Below are positions 1 through 8,142 of a stretch of 64,000 bases of DNA, in pieces (position 1 is the first letter of the stretch; the number at the start of each line of letters is the position of its first letter). This DNA is from Prevotella sp. (lineage in GTDB: Bacteria > Bacteroidota > Bacteroidia > Bacteroidales > Bacteroidaceae). The notes under the pieces are model-generated. The model worked only from the letters and a program-made list of their open reading frames with translations. It was not told where the DNA came from and did not search any database. The stretch is from NCBI GenBank assembly GCA_016287755.1, contig JAEEWT010000007.1, positions 62,001 through 126,000 on the forward strand. The letters run 5' to 3'. Both the position numbers and the translations under genes were made by a program.

Positions 1-1593
1 CTGAAAGTGGCCATGCTGGAGCAGTCGCCTATGTTCGATCCCGAAGAGAAGGTGATTGATGCTTGCTTCAATCATCAAGGCGAAGAGGAGAAGGTGCTGC
101 GGGCCAAGCAGATATTGACACAGCTGAAGATACGCGACCTGCAGCAGCCCATGGGACAGCTCAGCGGCGGTCAGCAGAAACGGGTGGCGCTGGCCAACGT
201 ACTGATTACGGAACCTGACCTGCTGATTCTCGATGAGCCCACGAACCACCTCGACCTGGAGATGATTGAATGGCTGGAGGGCTATCTGGCACGGGGGAAC
301 AAAACACTGCTGATGGTGACACACGACCGTTATTTCCTGGACAAGGTGTGTAACCTGATTCTGGAGCTGGATAACCGTACCATCTATACTTACCGCGGCA
401 ACTATGCGTATTATCTGGAGAAACGACAGGAGCGTATCGACAATACGCGGGCCGAGATTATGCGAGCCAACAACCTGTACCGGCGGGAGCTGGAATGGAT
501 GCGCAGAATGCCGCAGGCCAGAGGTCATAAGGCCCGCTACCGTGAGGAGGCTTTCTATGAGCTGGAGAAGATTGCCAAGCAGCGCATTGAGGAACGACAG
601 ATACGTCTGAAATCGCGCAACGTGTATATCGGCTCGAAGATCTTCGAGTGCCAGTATGTTTCTAAAGCTTTTGATCAATTAGTTATTCTCAAAGACTTCT
701 ACTACAACTTCGCACGCTTCGAGAAGATGGGAATCGTGGGAAGTAACGGAACGGGCAAGAGCACGTTCATCAAGATGCTACTCGGACTGGAGCCCATCGA
801 CAGTGGGAAGTTCGACATTGGTGATACGGTGCGCTTCGGCTATTTCTCGCAGGAAGGACTGAAGTTCAATGAACAGCAGAAAGTGATTGACGTGATTACC
901 GACATTGCCGAGTATATCGACATGGGGGGCGGTAAGCATCTCTCTGCCTCGCAGTTCCTGCAGCATTTCCTGTTCACTCCTGAACAGCAGCATAACTATG
1001 TGTATAAGCTCTCGGGCGGTGAGAAACGTAAGCTCTACCTGTGCACAGTACTGATGAAGAACCCGAACTTCCTGGTGCTGGATGAGCCTACGAACGACCT
1101 GGATATCCAGACACTGCAGATCTTAGAGGAGTATTTAGCTGATTTCCCCGGCTGCGTGATTGTGGTGAGTCACGACCGCTACTTTATGGATAAGGTGGTG
1201 GATCATCTGCTGGTGTTCAAAGGGAATGGGGTGATCAAGGACTTCCCCGGAAACTACACGCAATACAGGATGTTTGCGGATAAGGAGGAGAAACCGACTA
1301 ACGAGAAACCAGCCGACAAGAACGAACGCAACAAAGGAAAGACTGAACGTGCGGACGAACAGTCGGCAGAGCCCGCCAAGCGTAAGCTTACTTATAAGGA
1401 ACGACTGGAAATGGCGCAGCTGGAGAAAGATATTGCTACCTTGGAAGAGAAGCAGAAAAGCATTGAGGAAGACCTCTGCAGCGGTATGCTGTCTGTGGAT
1501 GAGCTGACAGAAAAAAGCAAGCTCCTCTCGTCGCTCAAGGATGAGATTGACGAGAAGAGCATGCGCTGGTTGGAATTAGATGAATTAATTTAG
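1..1593 (+). CDS. uup: ABC-F family ATPase, Uup-like (5' end outside window)
   Basis: The reading frame is open from base 1, so the start and the first Walker A lie upstream of the window. What remains shows the first ABC signature (LSGGQQKR) and Walker B (LLILDEPTNHLD), an Arg-rich linker (ELEWMRRMPQARGHKARYRE), a complete second cassette (GSNGTGKST, LSGGEKRK, FLVLDEPTNDLD) and a charged C-terminal coiled coil of roughly 90 residues. Two cassettes, no membrane segments and this C-terminal extension are typical of the Uup branch of ABC-F proteins, which act on ribosomes or DNA rather than as transporters. It converges on the DUF4301 gene with a 33-bp gap. Family is sure, exact cellular role is not. 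Confidence 0.9.
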   Translation: MKVAMLEQSPMFDPEEKVIDACFNHQGEEEKVLRAKQILTQLKIRDLQQPMGQLSGGQQKRVALANVLITEPDLLILDEPTNHLDLEMIEWLEGYLARGNKTLLMVTHDRYFLDKVCNLILELDNRTIYTYRGNYAYYLEKRQERIDNTRAEIMRANNLYRRELEWMRRMPQARGHKARYREEAFYELEKIAKQRIEERQIRLKSRNVYIGSKIFECQYVSKAFDQLVILKDFYYNFARFEKMGIVGSNGTGKSTFIKMLLGLEPIDSGKFDIGDTVRFGYFSQEGLKFNEQQKVIDVITDIAEYIDMGGGKHLSASQFLQHFLFTPEQQHNYVYKLSGGEKRKLYLCTVLMKNPNFLVLDEPTNDLDIQTLQILEEYLADFPGCVIVVSHDRYFMDKVVDHLLVFKGNGVIKDFPGNYTQYRMFADKEEKPTNEKPADKNERNKGKTERADEQSAEPAKRKLTYKERLEMAQLEKDIATLEEKQKSIEEDLCSGMLSVDELTEKSKLLSSLKDEIDEKSMRWLELDELI

Positions 1594-1623
1594 AAGCAAG
1601 AAGCAAGAGGCAAGAAGCAAGAG
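1591..1623. repeat. Short A/G-rich tandem repeat between convergent genes
   Basis: About four near-identical copies of a 7-bp AGAAGCA-type unit fill the gap between the ABC-F stop and the DUF4301 stop. No hairpin is visible. It resembles a slippage-generated spacer. Confidence 0.5.
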
Positions 1624-1626
1624 TTA

Positions 1627-3144
1627 TCATTGATGCTGCTCGCGCAACAGGTCGTTCACGGTCTTCACGGGATTGAAGGTGGAAAGGGGTACTTCCACGA
1701 ATACCGTACTCCAGTTACTCATGGCTCCGTTCCACAAACCAGGAAGCTCCAATGCCTTCAGTTCTTTTCCTCCTTTACTCTTACTGCTGATGAAACCGGT
1801 GGTCTTGTCAACAAAGGCAGGCAGGTTGAACGGCTCACCCTTGTAGTTCTTCACGGCACACACCAGATCCACGGGATTGAAGTGCGTACCCTCGGTGAAC
1901 ATCTTCATGTAGGCCTCGTTGGTCTTGTCAATCTGACTGCTCTCGAGAATCTGCAATGATACCGTTCCATCCTGGTTGTACGTCAGGAACGGTCCGCCAC
2001 CCGGCTCACCCACGTTCTTAACCACACCGCACACACGCATGGGTCGGTTCAGTTTCTCGCGCAGATAGATCACCAGATCAGCATCTTCCAAATCCTTGAT
2101 ATCTGCCTTACGGCAACAGAGGTCGCGCTGTACGAAACGGATGATCTCCTCGAGTTTCTCGTGGTTATACACACCGCTGTCGAGTAGGCGCAGATAAGCA
2201 AAGGCTTTCTGCTGTAAGGTAACCAATACTCCGGCAATGACCTGCTTGTACTCTACCGTATCGCTCTTCAAACGGTCGGGCACTACATTATCAATGTTCT
2301 TGATGAAGATGACATCAGCGTCAATCTCGTTGAGGTTCTCGATCAGGGCACCATGACCGCCCGGACGGAACAGCAGGGAGCCGTCATCATTCCTGAACGG
2401 TGTGTTATCGGCATTGGCAGCCACGGTATCGGTACTCGGCTTCTGCTCAGAAAAGGAGATGTTGTACTTGATGCCGTACTTACGTGCTAAGCCGTCTTTC
2501 TTCTCAGCTACCTTCTTCTCGAAGAAACCGATGTGCTCATGACTCACCGTGAAGTGCACATTGGCCTCTCCGTTGCTGGCTGCATAGAGCGCACCTTCCA
2601 CCAGATGTTCTTCCATGGGGGTACGCGGACCTTCGGGATACTTGTGGAACAGGAGCATTCCCTTGGGCAGCTGACCGTAGTTCAAGCCTTCTGCCTTCAG
2701 CATCGTGGCAGCAACGGTCTTGTACTTCCCGTCGGCCATCAGGGCTTTCACACCCTTGCCCTCGTTCTTCAGACAGGCGGCGTCCAAAGCATCGTAGAAG
2801 GCGAACTTCTCCAGGTTGTCGAAATACTTCTTCTCGAAATCGGTGGTAGGCACATCATAGGGCGCGTCCACAAAGGCGAACATGTCCTTGAACATTCTAC
2901 TGGCAGCACCACTGGCAGGAACGAACTTCACGATCTTCTTGCCTTCTGCCTTATAGGCGTTCCATGCGTCAACCATGCGCTGGCGCTCCTCACTATCTGG
3001 TGCGATAATACCGTGTCCGATGCTGGCGGCGGCTTCCAATTTCAAGAATGGGAAACCAGTCTTGAATTCCTCCAACTGTGTATTGATCTGTTCTTCAGAA
3101 ATTCCCTTCAGAGCTAATTGATCTAAATCTTTTTTTGTTAGCAT
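1627..3144 (-). CDS. DUF4301 family protein, possible sugar-nucleotidyltransferase fold
   Basis: This 505-residue cytoplasmic protein resembles the Bacteroidetes DUF4301 family. I place the start at the ATG at 3144 (MLTKKDLDQL) because a longer frame would begin inside the promoter. Two motifs recall UDP-sugar pyrophosphorylases: VPASGAASRMFK near residue 80, resembling the GGxGTRLG nucleotide loop, and FRPGGHGALIENL followed by IKNIDN near residues 260-285, resembling the PGGHG...VDN segment that binds UTP and metal. A nucleotidyltransferase role is therefore an inference, with no known substrate. It is transcribed alone from the promoter at 3172-3203. Confidence 0.82.
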   Translation of the reverse strand: MLTKKDLDQLALKGISEEQINTQLEEFKTGFPFLKLEAAASIGHGIIAPDSEERQRMVDAWNAYKAEGKKIVKFVPASGAASRMFKDMFAFVDAPYDVPTTDFEKKYFDNLEKFAFYDALDAACLKNEGKGVKALMADGKYKTVAATMLKAEGLNYGQLPKGMLLFHKYPEGPRTPMEEHLVEGALYAASNGEANVHFTVSHEHIGFFEKKVAEKKDGLARKYGIKYNISFSEQKPSTDTVAANADNTPFRNDDGSLLFRPGGHGALIENLNEIDADVIFIKNIDNVVPDRLKSDTVEYKQVIAGVLVTLQQKAFAYLRLLDSGVYNHEKLEEIIRFVQRDLCCRKADIKDLEDADLVIYLREKLNRPMRVCGVVKNVGEPGGGPFLTYNQDGTVSLQILESSQIDKTNEAYMKMFTEGTHFNPVDLVCAVKNYKGEPFNLPAFVDKTTGFISSKSKGGKELKALELPGLWNGAMSNWSTVFVEVPLSTFNPVKTVNDLLREQHQ

Positions 3145-3171
3145 AATTATAGTAGTTTTAATGATTTTCTG

Positions 3172-3203
3172 CAAAAATACAAATAAGTGCGCAATAATCC
3201 AAA
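3172..3203 (-). promoter_or_regulatory. Bacteroidetes-type promoter for the DUF4301 gene
   Basis: Reading the minus strand, TTTG (3203-3200) is followed after 20 bp by TATTTTTG (3179-3172), which fits the TTTG/TAnnTTTG consensus. Transcription should begin near 3167, about 23 nt before the chosen ATG. Confidence 0.7.
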
Positions 3204-3341
3204 TTTTTTATTGCTTTTCCTTCCTCATTCACACTCGGCGTTTGTTCGTGAGTTAAGGAAGGTTAAATAACTTCTCCCCCATGCAAGATTTCAGGTAGTC
3301 ATCAATTATAGGGGTAAAGAACAAACAAAACAGTACACATA

Positions 3342-4577
3342 ATGAAAACAACAAAACTATTTCCTTTCATGACCGGCATACTGATGCTGGCAACAATGAC
3401 AATTTCGTGTTCTAAGGCAGAAGATGGTGACATCGACTATTTAACCTCCGACCTAAAAGGTTTATCTTTCTCTGGCTTAAGAAATGGTGAAGGCGGTCCT
3501 GGTGAAGGTGGTCAAGGCGGCAACACGCAGGCTGGTATAGTGACGGCAGGCGAATGGAGCGATCTGAATAACTGGTCGTTCTGGTCAGGACAGATGCTGG
3601 CAGGTGAATATGCAGAAAAGAGTGACTACTGGAACTTCTACACCAACAACCGCATCGCCATCAGGGTAACCGACAAAAATGGAAAGGTTGTGGCAGGTGC
3701 CCCAGTTAAACTGTCTCGGAAGACAGACGATGGCGAGAGTACGTTGTGGGAGACGGTTACAGATAATCACGGACGGGCTGAATGCTGGGTGGGACTCTAT
3801 CAGAAAGAGACTGCCTCTCCCAAGAATATGAGTGTGAGTATAGACGGACAAGTCATGAAACAAGCACCCATCATCTGTACCTGGGACTCGTTGCAGCAAC
3901 AACAGCCTATCAACAACTATGTCATCACCCCAAAGACAACAGTCAAGTCATCAGCCGACATCGCCTTTGTGGTAGATGCTACAGGATCGATGGGTGACGA
4001 GATAGAGTTCCTAAAGAACGATTTGGTGGATATCATTGGCAAGGCATCAGTAATACGCCCTGACATCACTATGCGCACTGCTGCCCTCTTCTACCGCGAT
4101 GAAGGGGATGAATATGTCACACGACATGCTGACTTCACAGAAAAACTGTCATCAACTGCAGAGTTCGTCAACAATCAGAGAGCAGATGGCGGTGGTGACT
4201 ATCCCGAAGCCGTACACACGGCACTGGAGAAGATGTTGCAAAACCTATCATGGAACGCTAAGGCACGCACCCGACTGGCTTTCCTCATCCTGGATGCACC
4301 TGCACACTATGAACAGGGAATTATCAGTTCACTACAGCAGTCTGTCAAGACCTGTGCCAAGATGGGTATCCGACTAATCCCCGTGGCCGCCAGCGGTGTT
4401 GACAAGAATACAGAGTTCATGCTGCGATTTTTCGCCATCACAACCGGAGGTACCTATGTATTCATCACTGACGATAGCGGTGTGGGCTACAGTCATATAA
4501 AGGCCAGCGTGGGCGACTACAAGGTTGAACAGCTCAACAACCTCATCATCCGCCTGATTGATTATTATACGGAGTAA
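3342..4577 (+). CDS. VWA-domain lipoprotein, function unknown
   Basis: The 411-residue product starts with a lipoprotein signal whose lipobox ends TISC (Cys23). A Gly-rich linker follows (about 49-61), then an Ig/carboxypeptidase-regulatory-like beta domain (about 104-180; RIAIRVTDKNGKVVAGAPV), then a von Willebrand factor A domain from about 205. The MIDAS is DATGS (212-216), with Thr where Ser is usual in DxSxS. Such proteins are anchored on the Bacteroidetes outer membrane and bind metal-dependent partners, but no partner is encoded nearby. It stands alone between two non-coding gaps. I do not recognise a named orthologue. Confidence 0.82.
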   Translation: MKTTKLFPFMTGILMLATMTISCSKAEDGDIDYLTSDLKGLSFSGLRNGEGGPGEGGQGGNTQAGIVTAGEWSDLNNWSFWSGQMLAGEYAEKSDYWNFYTNNRIAIRVTDKNGKVVAGAPVKLSRKTDDGESTLWETVTDNHGRAECWVGLYQKETASPKNMSVSIDGQVMKQAPIICTWDSLQQQQPINNYVITPKTTVKSSADIAFVVDATGSMGDEIEFLKNDLVDIIGKASVIRPDITMRTAALFYRDEGDEYVTRHADFTEKLSSTAEFVNNQRADGGGDYPEAVHTALEKMLQNLSWNAKARTRLAFLILDAPAHYEQGIISSLQQSVKTCAKMGIRLIPVAASGVDKNTEFMLRFFAITTGGTYVFITDDSGVGYSHIKASVGDYKVEQLNNLIIRLIDYYTE

Positions 4578-4628
4578 TATTACCTTGGGGCAAGATCCGT
4601 TTCTGATACCTATGGTTTTACGTTCCAA

Positions 4629-4687
4629 TATCATAGGTATTGGCGCCTGAAACCATAGGTATTGGAGTCTAAAACCATAGGTATTGC
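4629..4687. repeat. Triple direct repeat CATAGGTATTG
   Basis: The word CATAGGTATTG occurs at 4632-4642, 4654-4664 and 4676-4686, with an exact 22-bp period and an ACC prefix on the last two. An inverted partial copy (ATACCTATGGTTTTA) lies just before, at about 4606-4620. The even spacing of two helical turns suggests protein-binding sites or a mobile repeat. It lies just after the VWA gene stop. Confidence 0.65.
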
Positions 4688-4800
4688 GATGCAAAACCTA
4701 ACAATCCCAAAATTGAACTCACAAAACTGGCGCAACATACATGGATTTCGCTGAAAACGCCTTTAAATACAGGGGAAATGGGTATTTTCAACATACACGC

Positions 4801-5012
4801 AACATACACTATACGGGCTTCAACATACACGCAACATACACTGCTAAGTAGGCTACTTGCGCATAGAAACTATGGCACTTTCTTATAGCAACTAGGCTTC
4901 TTACTCGACATTCCCACGTTGGGAACAATTTATTCCCACGTTGGGAACAATAACTCGTTTGTGAATCTCGCGTGTATGTTGCGTGTATGTTGAAGCCCAT
5001 ATAGTGTATGTT
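4801..5012. repeat. 41-bp inverted repeat flanking a 130-bp centre
   Basis: The arm at 4801-4841 is the reverse complement of 4972-5012 over 41 bp with one mismatch. Each arm holds three ACATACAC words (GTGTATGT in the other arm) and a TATACGGGCTTC spacer. Further ACATACAC-like words lie outside the arms at about 4733, 4789 and 5024. The centre carries the two palindromes at 4911-4950. It resembles neither an IS end nor a simple terminator. Confidence 0.8.
4911..4950. repeat. Tandem palindrome pair TTCCCACGTTGGGAACAA
   Basis: The same 18-bp sequence occurs at 4911-4928 and 4933-4950, a 22-bp period. Each holds TTCCCA and TGGGAA arms around CGT. The pair sits inside the larger inverted repeat upstream of relA. 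It could be a dimeric protein site. Confidence 0.7.
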
Positions 5013-5083
5013 GGTGTACCCTTAGTGTATGTTAAATTTAATGGATTTTCCTTTATTTATAGGGATTCCCGCGATTTTTTGTG

Positions 5084-5091
5084 TACCTTTG
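5084..5091 (+). promoter_or_regulatory. relA -7 box, near-leaderless start
   Basis: TACCTTTG matches TAnnTTTG exactly and ends only 7 bp before the ATG at 5099. No clear TTTG is visible about 20 bp upstream. The upstream GTG frame start at 5081 overlaps this box and cannot be the real start if the box is used. Confidence 0.6.
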
Positions 5092-5098
5092 CATTTGT

Positions 5099-7330
5099 AT
5101 GGACGAGAAACTGATATTCACCGACGAGGAAAAGACGCAGATATTCACACTGCTGAAGGAGTTGTGTGCTCTGCTGGGCTCATCCCTTCACGAGGGGGAT
5201 GAGGAAAAGATTCGTGGCGAACTGCAGAAATGGATGAACAGTGATTGCATTCAAAGAGATGTGTTCGGCTTGAACCCCATCCTGCAGAGTCTGCATACCG
5301 CTATCATCGCAGTTGAGGAAGAAGGACTGAAGCGCGACGGTGCTTTGGCTATTCTGCTCTACAATAGTGTGATTAACGGGTTGAACGACCTGTCGCTGAT
5401 TCAGGAACAGTTCGGTGAATCGGTAGGAACCATCATCCACGGATTGGTAAGAATCCAGGAACTCTACAAGAAGAATCCGGTGATTGAGAGCGAGAACTTC
5501 CGTAATCTCCTCTTGTCGTTTGCCGAGGACATGCGAGTCATCCTGATCATGATTGCCGACCGTGTGAATCTGCTGCGACAGATCCGCGACACGGAGAATG
5601 AGGAGGCTAAACGACAGGTGAGCGAAGAGGCGAGCTATCTCTACGCTCCCCTCGCCCACAAACTGGGTCTGTATAAACTGAAGAGCGAGCTTGAGGACCT
5701 CTCGCTGAAATACCTGGAACATGATGCTTATTATCTGATCAAGGAGAAGCTGAATGCCACGAAGAAGAGTCGTGACGCCTATATCGAGAAGTTCATCAAG
5801 CCTATCGACGAGAAACTGCGCGAAGCTGGGTTTTCGTACCACATGAAAGGACGCACCAAGAGCATCCACAGCATCTGGCAGAAGATGAAGAAGCAGAAAT
5901 GCAGCTTCGAGGGTATATACGACTTGTTTGCCATCAGAATCATCCTGGAACCCACTACCGATAATCCCACGCGAACACAGGAGGTGTCGATGTGCTGGCA
6001 GGTGTTTGCCATCATCACCAATATGTATCAGGGTAATCCCAAGCGGTTACGCGACTGGCTGACGGTGCCGAAGAGCAACGGGTATGAGAGTCTGCACATC
6101 ACCGTGCTCGGACCGGAGAACAAATGGGTGGAGGTGCAGATACGTACCAAGCGTATGGACGAGGTAGCCGAACGGGGTTTGGCTGCCCACTGGCGCTATA
6201 AGGGTGTGAAGAGCGGAGAAGGAGGATTGGACGACTGGCTGAACAGTATTCGTTCAGCACTGGAGAACAACGTGAACTCCATGCAGGTGATTGACGAATT
6301 CAAGATGGATCTGTATGAGGACGAGGTGTATGTGTTTACGCCCAAGGGCGACTTACTGAAGTTCCCCAAGGGAGCCACGGTGCTCGACTTCGCCTACCAT
6401 ATACATTCGCGGTTGGGTAACCAGTGTACAGGTGCTCGTATAAATAATAAGGTGGTGACGTTCCGCCACCAACTGCAGTCGGGCGACCAGGTGGAGGTGA
6501 TGACTTCCAGTAACCAGACACCTAAGCAGGACTGGATCAATGTAGTGAAGACCAGCAGGGCGAAATCGAAGATCAGATTAGCCTTGAAGGATATTCAGGT
6601 GAAACAGGGCGCCATGGCGAAGGAGATGCTGGAACGCCGACTGAAGAATAGGAAGATTGAGATAGAGGAGAGCGTGATAAACCACTTGATTAAGAAACTG
6701 GGAATCAAGGAGACACGCGAATTCTATAAACAATTGGCTGAAGGTACGCTCGACATGAATAGTGTGATTGAGCGGTACGTGGAAGTGCAGCAGCATGACA
6801 ACGGTATAATACCAAACCTGCATGTTCAAAGTGCTGATGAGTTTGTGTATGAGCACCCTGACGAGGAGATGACCTACGGCAGCGATGATGTGATTATTAT
6901 CGACAAGAACCTGAAGGGTGTTGACTTCCAGTTGGCCAAGTGCTGCCATCCCATCTATGGGGATAATGTGTTCGGGTTTGTCACCATCAACGGAGGTATC
7001 AAGATTCACCGCATCGACTGTCCGAATGCACCTGAACTGCGCAAGCGTTTCGGCTACCGCATCGTGAGGGCTAAATGGAGCGGTAAAGGACAGGTACAGT
7101 ATTCCACCACCCTACGCATCATCGGTAATGATGACATCGGTATTGTGAACAACATTACCAGCATCATCTCGAAAGAAGAGAAGATCGTGATGAGAAGCAT
7201 CAATATTGACAGTCATGACGGACTGTTCAGCGGTAACCTCGTGGTGAATATTGAAGATACAAGTAAGCTGGACGCCCTGATCAAGAAGCTCAGGACGGTA
7301 AAGGGTGTGAAACAAGTGGAAAGATTATAA
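5099..7330 (+). CDS. relA: RelA/SpoT-type (p)ppGpp synthetase with degenerate hydrolase domain
   Basis: The 743-residue protein has the full RelA/SpoT layout: HD-like domain, synthetase, TGS (DEVYVFTPKGDLLKFPKGA), helical region, a zinc-finger-like segment with CCHPIYGDNVFGF, and a C-terminal ACT domain. In the HD domain the HDxxED signature is replaced (LLYNSVING), so hydrolysis should be lost. The synthetase retains KGRTKSIHSIWQKM, YDLFAIRII, GYESLHITV and EVQIRT, so ppGpp synthesis should be intact. This is the RelA type; a separate hydrolase-bearing homologue is expected elsewhere in the genome. Start chosen at the ATG at 5099 because an upstream GTG (5081) lies in the promoter. It converges on the TetR gene. 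Confidence 0.93.
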   Translation: MDEKLIFTDEEKTQIFTLLKELCALLGSSLHEGDEEKIRGELQKWMNSDCIQRDVFGLNPILQSLHTAIIAVEEEGLKRDGALAILLYNSVINGLNDLSLIQEQFGESVGTIIHGLVRIQELYKKNPVIESENFRNLLLSFAEDMRVILIMIADRVNLLRQIRDTENEEAKRQVSEEASYLYAPLAHKLGLYKLKSELEDLSLKYLEHDAYYLIKEKLNATKKSRDAYIEKFIKPIDEKLREAGFSYHMKGRTKSIHSIWQKMKKQKCSFEGIYDLFAIRIILEPTTDNPTRTQEVSMCWQVFAIITNMYQGNPKRLRDWLTVPKSNGYESLHITVLGPENKWVEVQIRTKRMDEVAERGLAAHWRYKGVKSGEGGLDDWLNSIRSALENNVNSMQVIDEFKMDLYEDEVYVFTPKGDLLKFPKGATVLDFAYHIHSRLGNQCTGARINNKVVTFRHQLQSGDQVEVMTSSNQTPKQDWINVVKTSRAKSKIRLALKDIQVKQGAMAKEMLERRLKNRKIEIEESVINHLIKKLGIKETREFYKQLAEGTLDMNSVIERYVEVQQHDNGIIPNLHVQSADEFVYEHPDEEMTYGSDDVIIIDKNLKGVDFQLAKCCHPIYGDNVFGFVTINGGIKIHRIDCPNAPELRKRFGYRIVRAKWSGKGQVQYSTTLRIIGNDDIGIVNNITSIISKEEKIVMRSINIDSHDGLFSGNLVVNIEDTSKLDALIKKLRTVKGVKQVERL

Positions 7331-7343
7331 AGGGATGAGCTGA

Positions 7344-7961
7344 TTACAGGTGAAGCGCTGCGATTCCTTTGTCGGTGCAGATGCCCCTGAACAGGATATC
7401 CACATGGTTTCTGAAGATCTCGCTTAAGGGATACTCCTCGTACATCTTCGACATCATGACATGTTGAACCACCGCATCGCTCATCTTTGAAATGATGTCG
7501 TAGTTGAGATCACTGCGGAAATAGCCGTTTTCAATACCTTTCTTCACGAATTCCATGGAACGAAGACGTTTGTCTTCGTGCTCCTTGTTGAGGAGTTCGA
7601 CAACACGTTCGTACTTAGCCAACTCGCTGAAAAACAACGGATTGATACCACCCAGACGTACGATATCCTGACGGATGACTTCCATAACGACCTCTATCTC
7701 GTTCTCTGCCTGCTCGGTGAATTGGCGATGTTGCTCCAGACGAAGCTGATACTCATAGATAACGCCTTCGCAAAGCAGCTGCTCTTTGTTCTCGTAGATC
7801 TCGTATAGCGTGCGCTTGGAGATGGATAGGGCTTGCGCAATATCATCCATCTTGATGCGCTTGATTCCTTCACGCTTGAACAAACTCATGGCTGTGACAA
7901 GAATCTTTCCTTTCAATTCCTGTCGGTAGGTGGTAGGTGTGATGTTCTTAAACTTAACCAT
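7344..7961 (-). CDS. TetR/AcrR family transcriptional regulator
   Basis: The start is placed at the ATG at 7961 (MVKFKNITPT), giving 205 residues. An N-terminal TetR DNA-binding domain is clear: KGKILVTAMSLFKREGIKRIKMDDIAQALSIS then KRTLYEIYENKEQL, the recognition helix region. The C-terminal ligand domain is diverged, as usual. It is divergent from the malic enzyme gene across about 180 bp, so control of that gene is possible, though nothing in the sequence proves it. A -7 box lies at 8004-8011. Confidence 0.88.
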   Translation of the reverse strand: MVKFKNITPTTYRQELKGKILVTAMSLFKREGIKRIKMDDIAQALSISKRTLYEIYENKEQLLCEGVIYEYQLRLEQHRQFTEQAENEIEVVMEVIRQDIVRLGGINPLFFSELAKYERVVELLNKEHEDKRLRSMEFVKKGIENGYFRSDLNYDIISKMSDAVVQHVMMSKMYEEYPLSEIFRNHVDILFRGICTDKGIAALHL

Positions 7962-8003
7962 CTGGCGTCGTGTCGTGTAATGATATATGTAAGTTTTCGA
8001 TTG

Positions 8004-8011
8004 CAAAGATA
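8004..8011 (-). promoter_or_regulatory. -7 box for the TetR gene
   Basis: TATCTTTG on the minus strand, about 43 bp before the ATG at 7961. The -33 position is only T-rich. Confidence 0.5.
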
Positions 8012-8073
8012 AGTTTTTTTTCAATAACCCGAAAATCTTTTGGGTTTTTCTTCACTCTTACCTAGTTTTTTAG

Positions 8074-8081
8074 TACCTTTG
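8074..8081 (+). promoter_or_regulatory. -7 box for the malic enzyme gene
   Basis: TACCTTTG on the plus strand, with a leader of roughly 55 nt before the ATG at 8143. No good -33 element is seen. Confidence 0.55.
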
Positions 8082-8142
8082 CACCCAATTATTCGTTACA
8101 CACTTATTATTGGTGAGAAGATTGTTATAATAATATACAGCT

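Larger units (their letters stand above)
4578..5098. other. Repeat-rich intergenic region upstream of relA
   Basis: This 521-bp gap has no credible gene. From left to right it holds three copies of a CATAGGTATTG word, several CAACATACAC words, a 41-bp inverted repeat around a 130-bp centre, two palindromes of the TTCCCA-CGT-TGGGAA type, and the relA -7 box. The short frame at 4809-5000 (minus) is built entirely from repeats and lacks gene-like composition. Confidence 0.8.

Noticed and set aside
4809..5000. 63-residue frame on the minus strand
   Set aside because: It is encoded by the inverted repeat arms and palindromes and has no gene-like features.
4629..5040. CRISPR-like array
   Set aside because: Repeats here are short (8-18 bp), of several different sequences and partly inverted; spacers are not of uniform length and no cas gene is present.
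5081..5098. GTG start for relA adding six residues
   Set aside because: The added codons overlap the TACCTTTG promoter box; the ATG at 5099 fits the family's N-terminus better.
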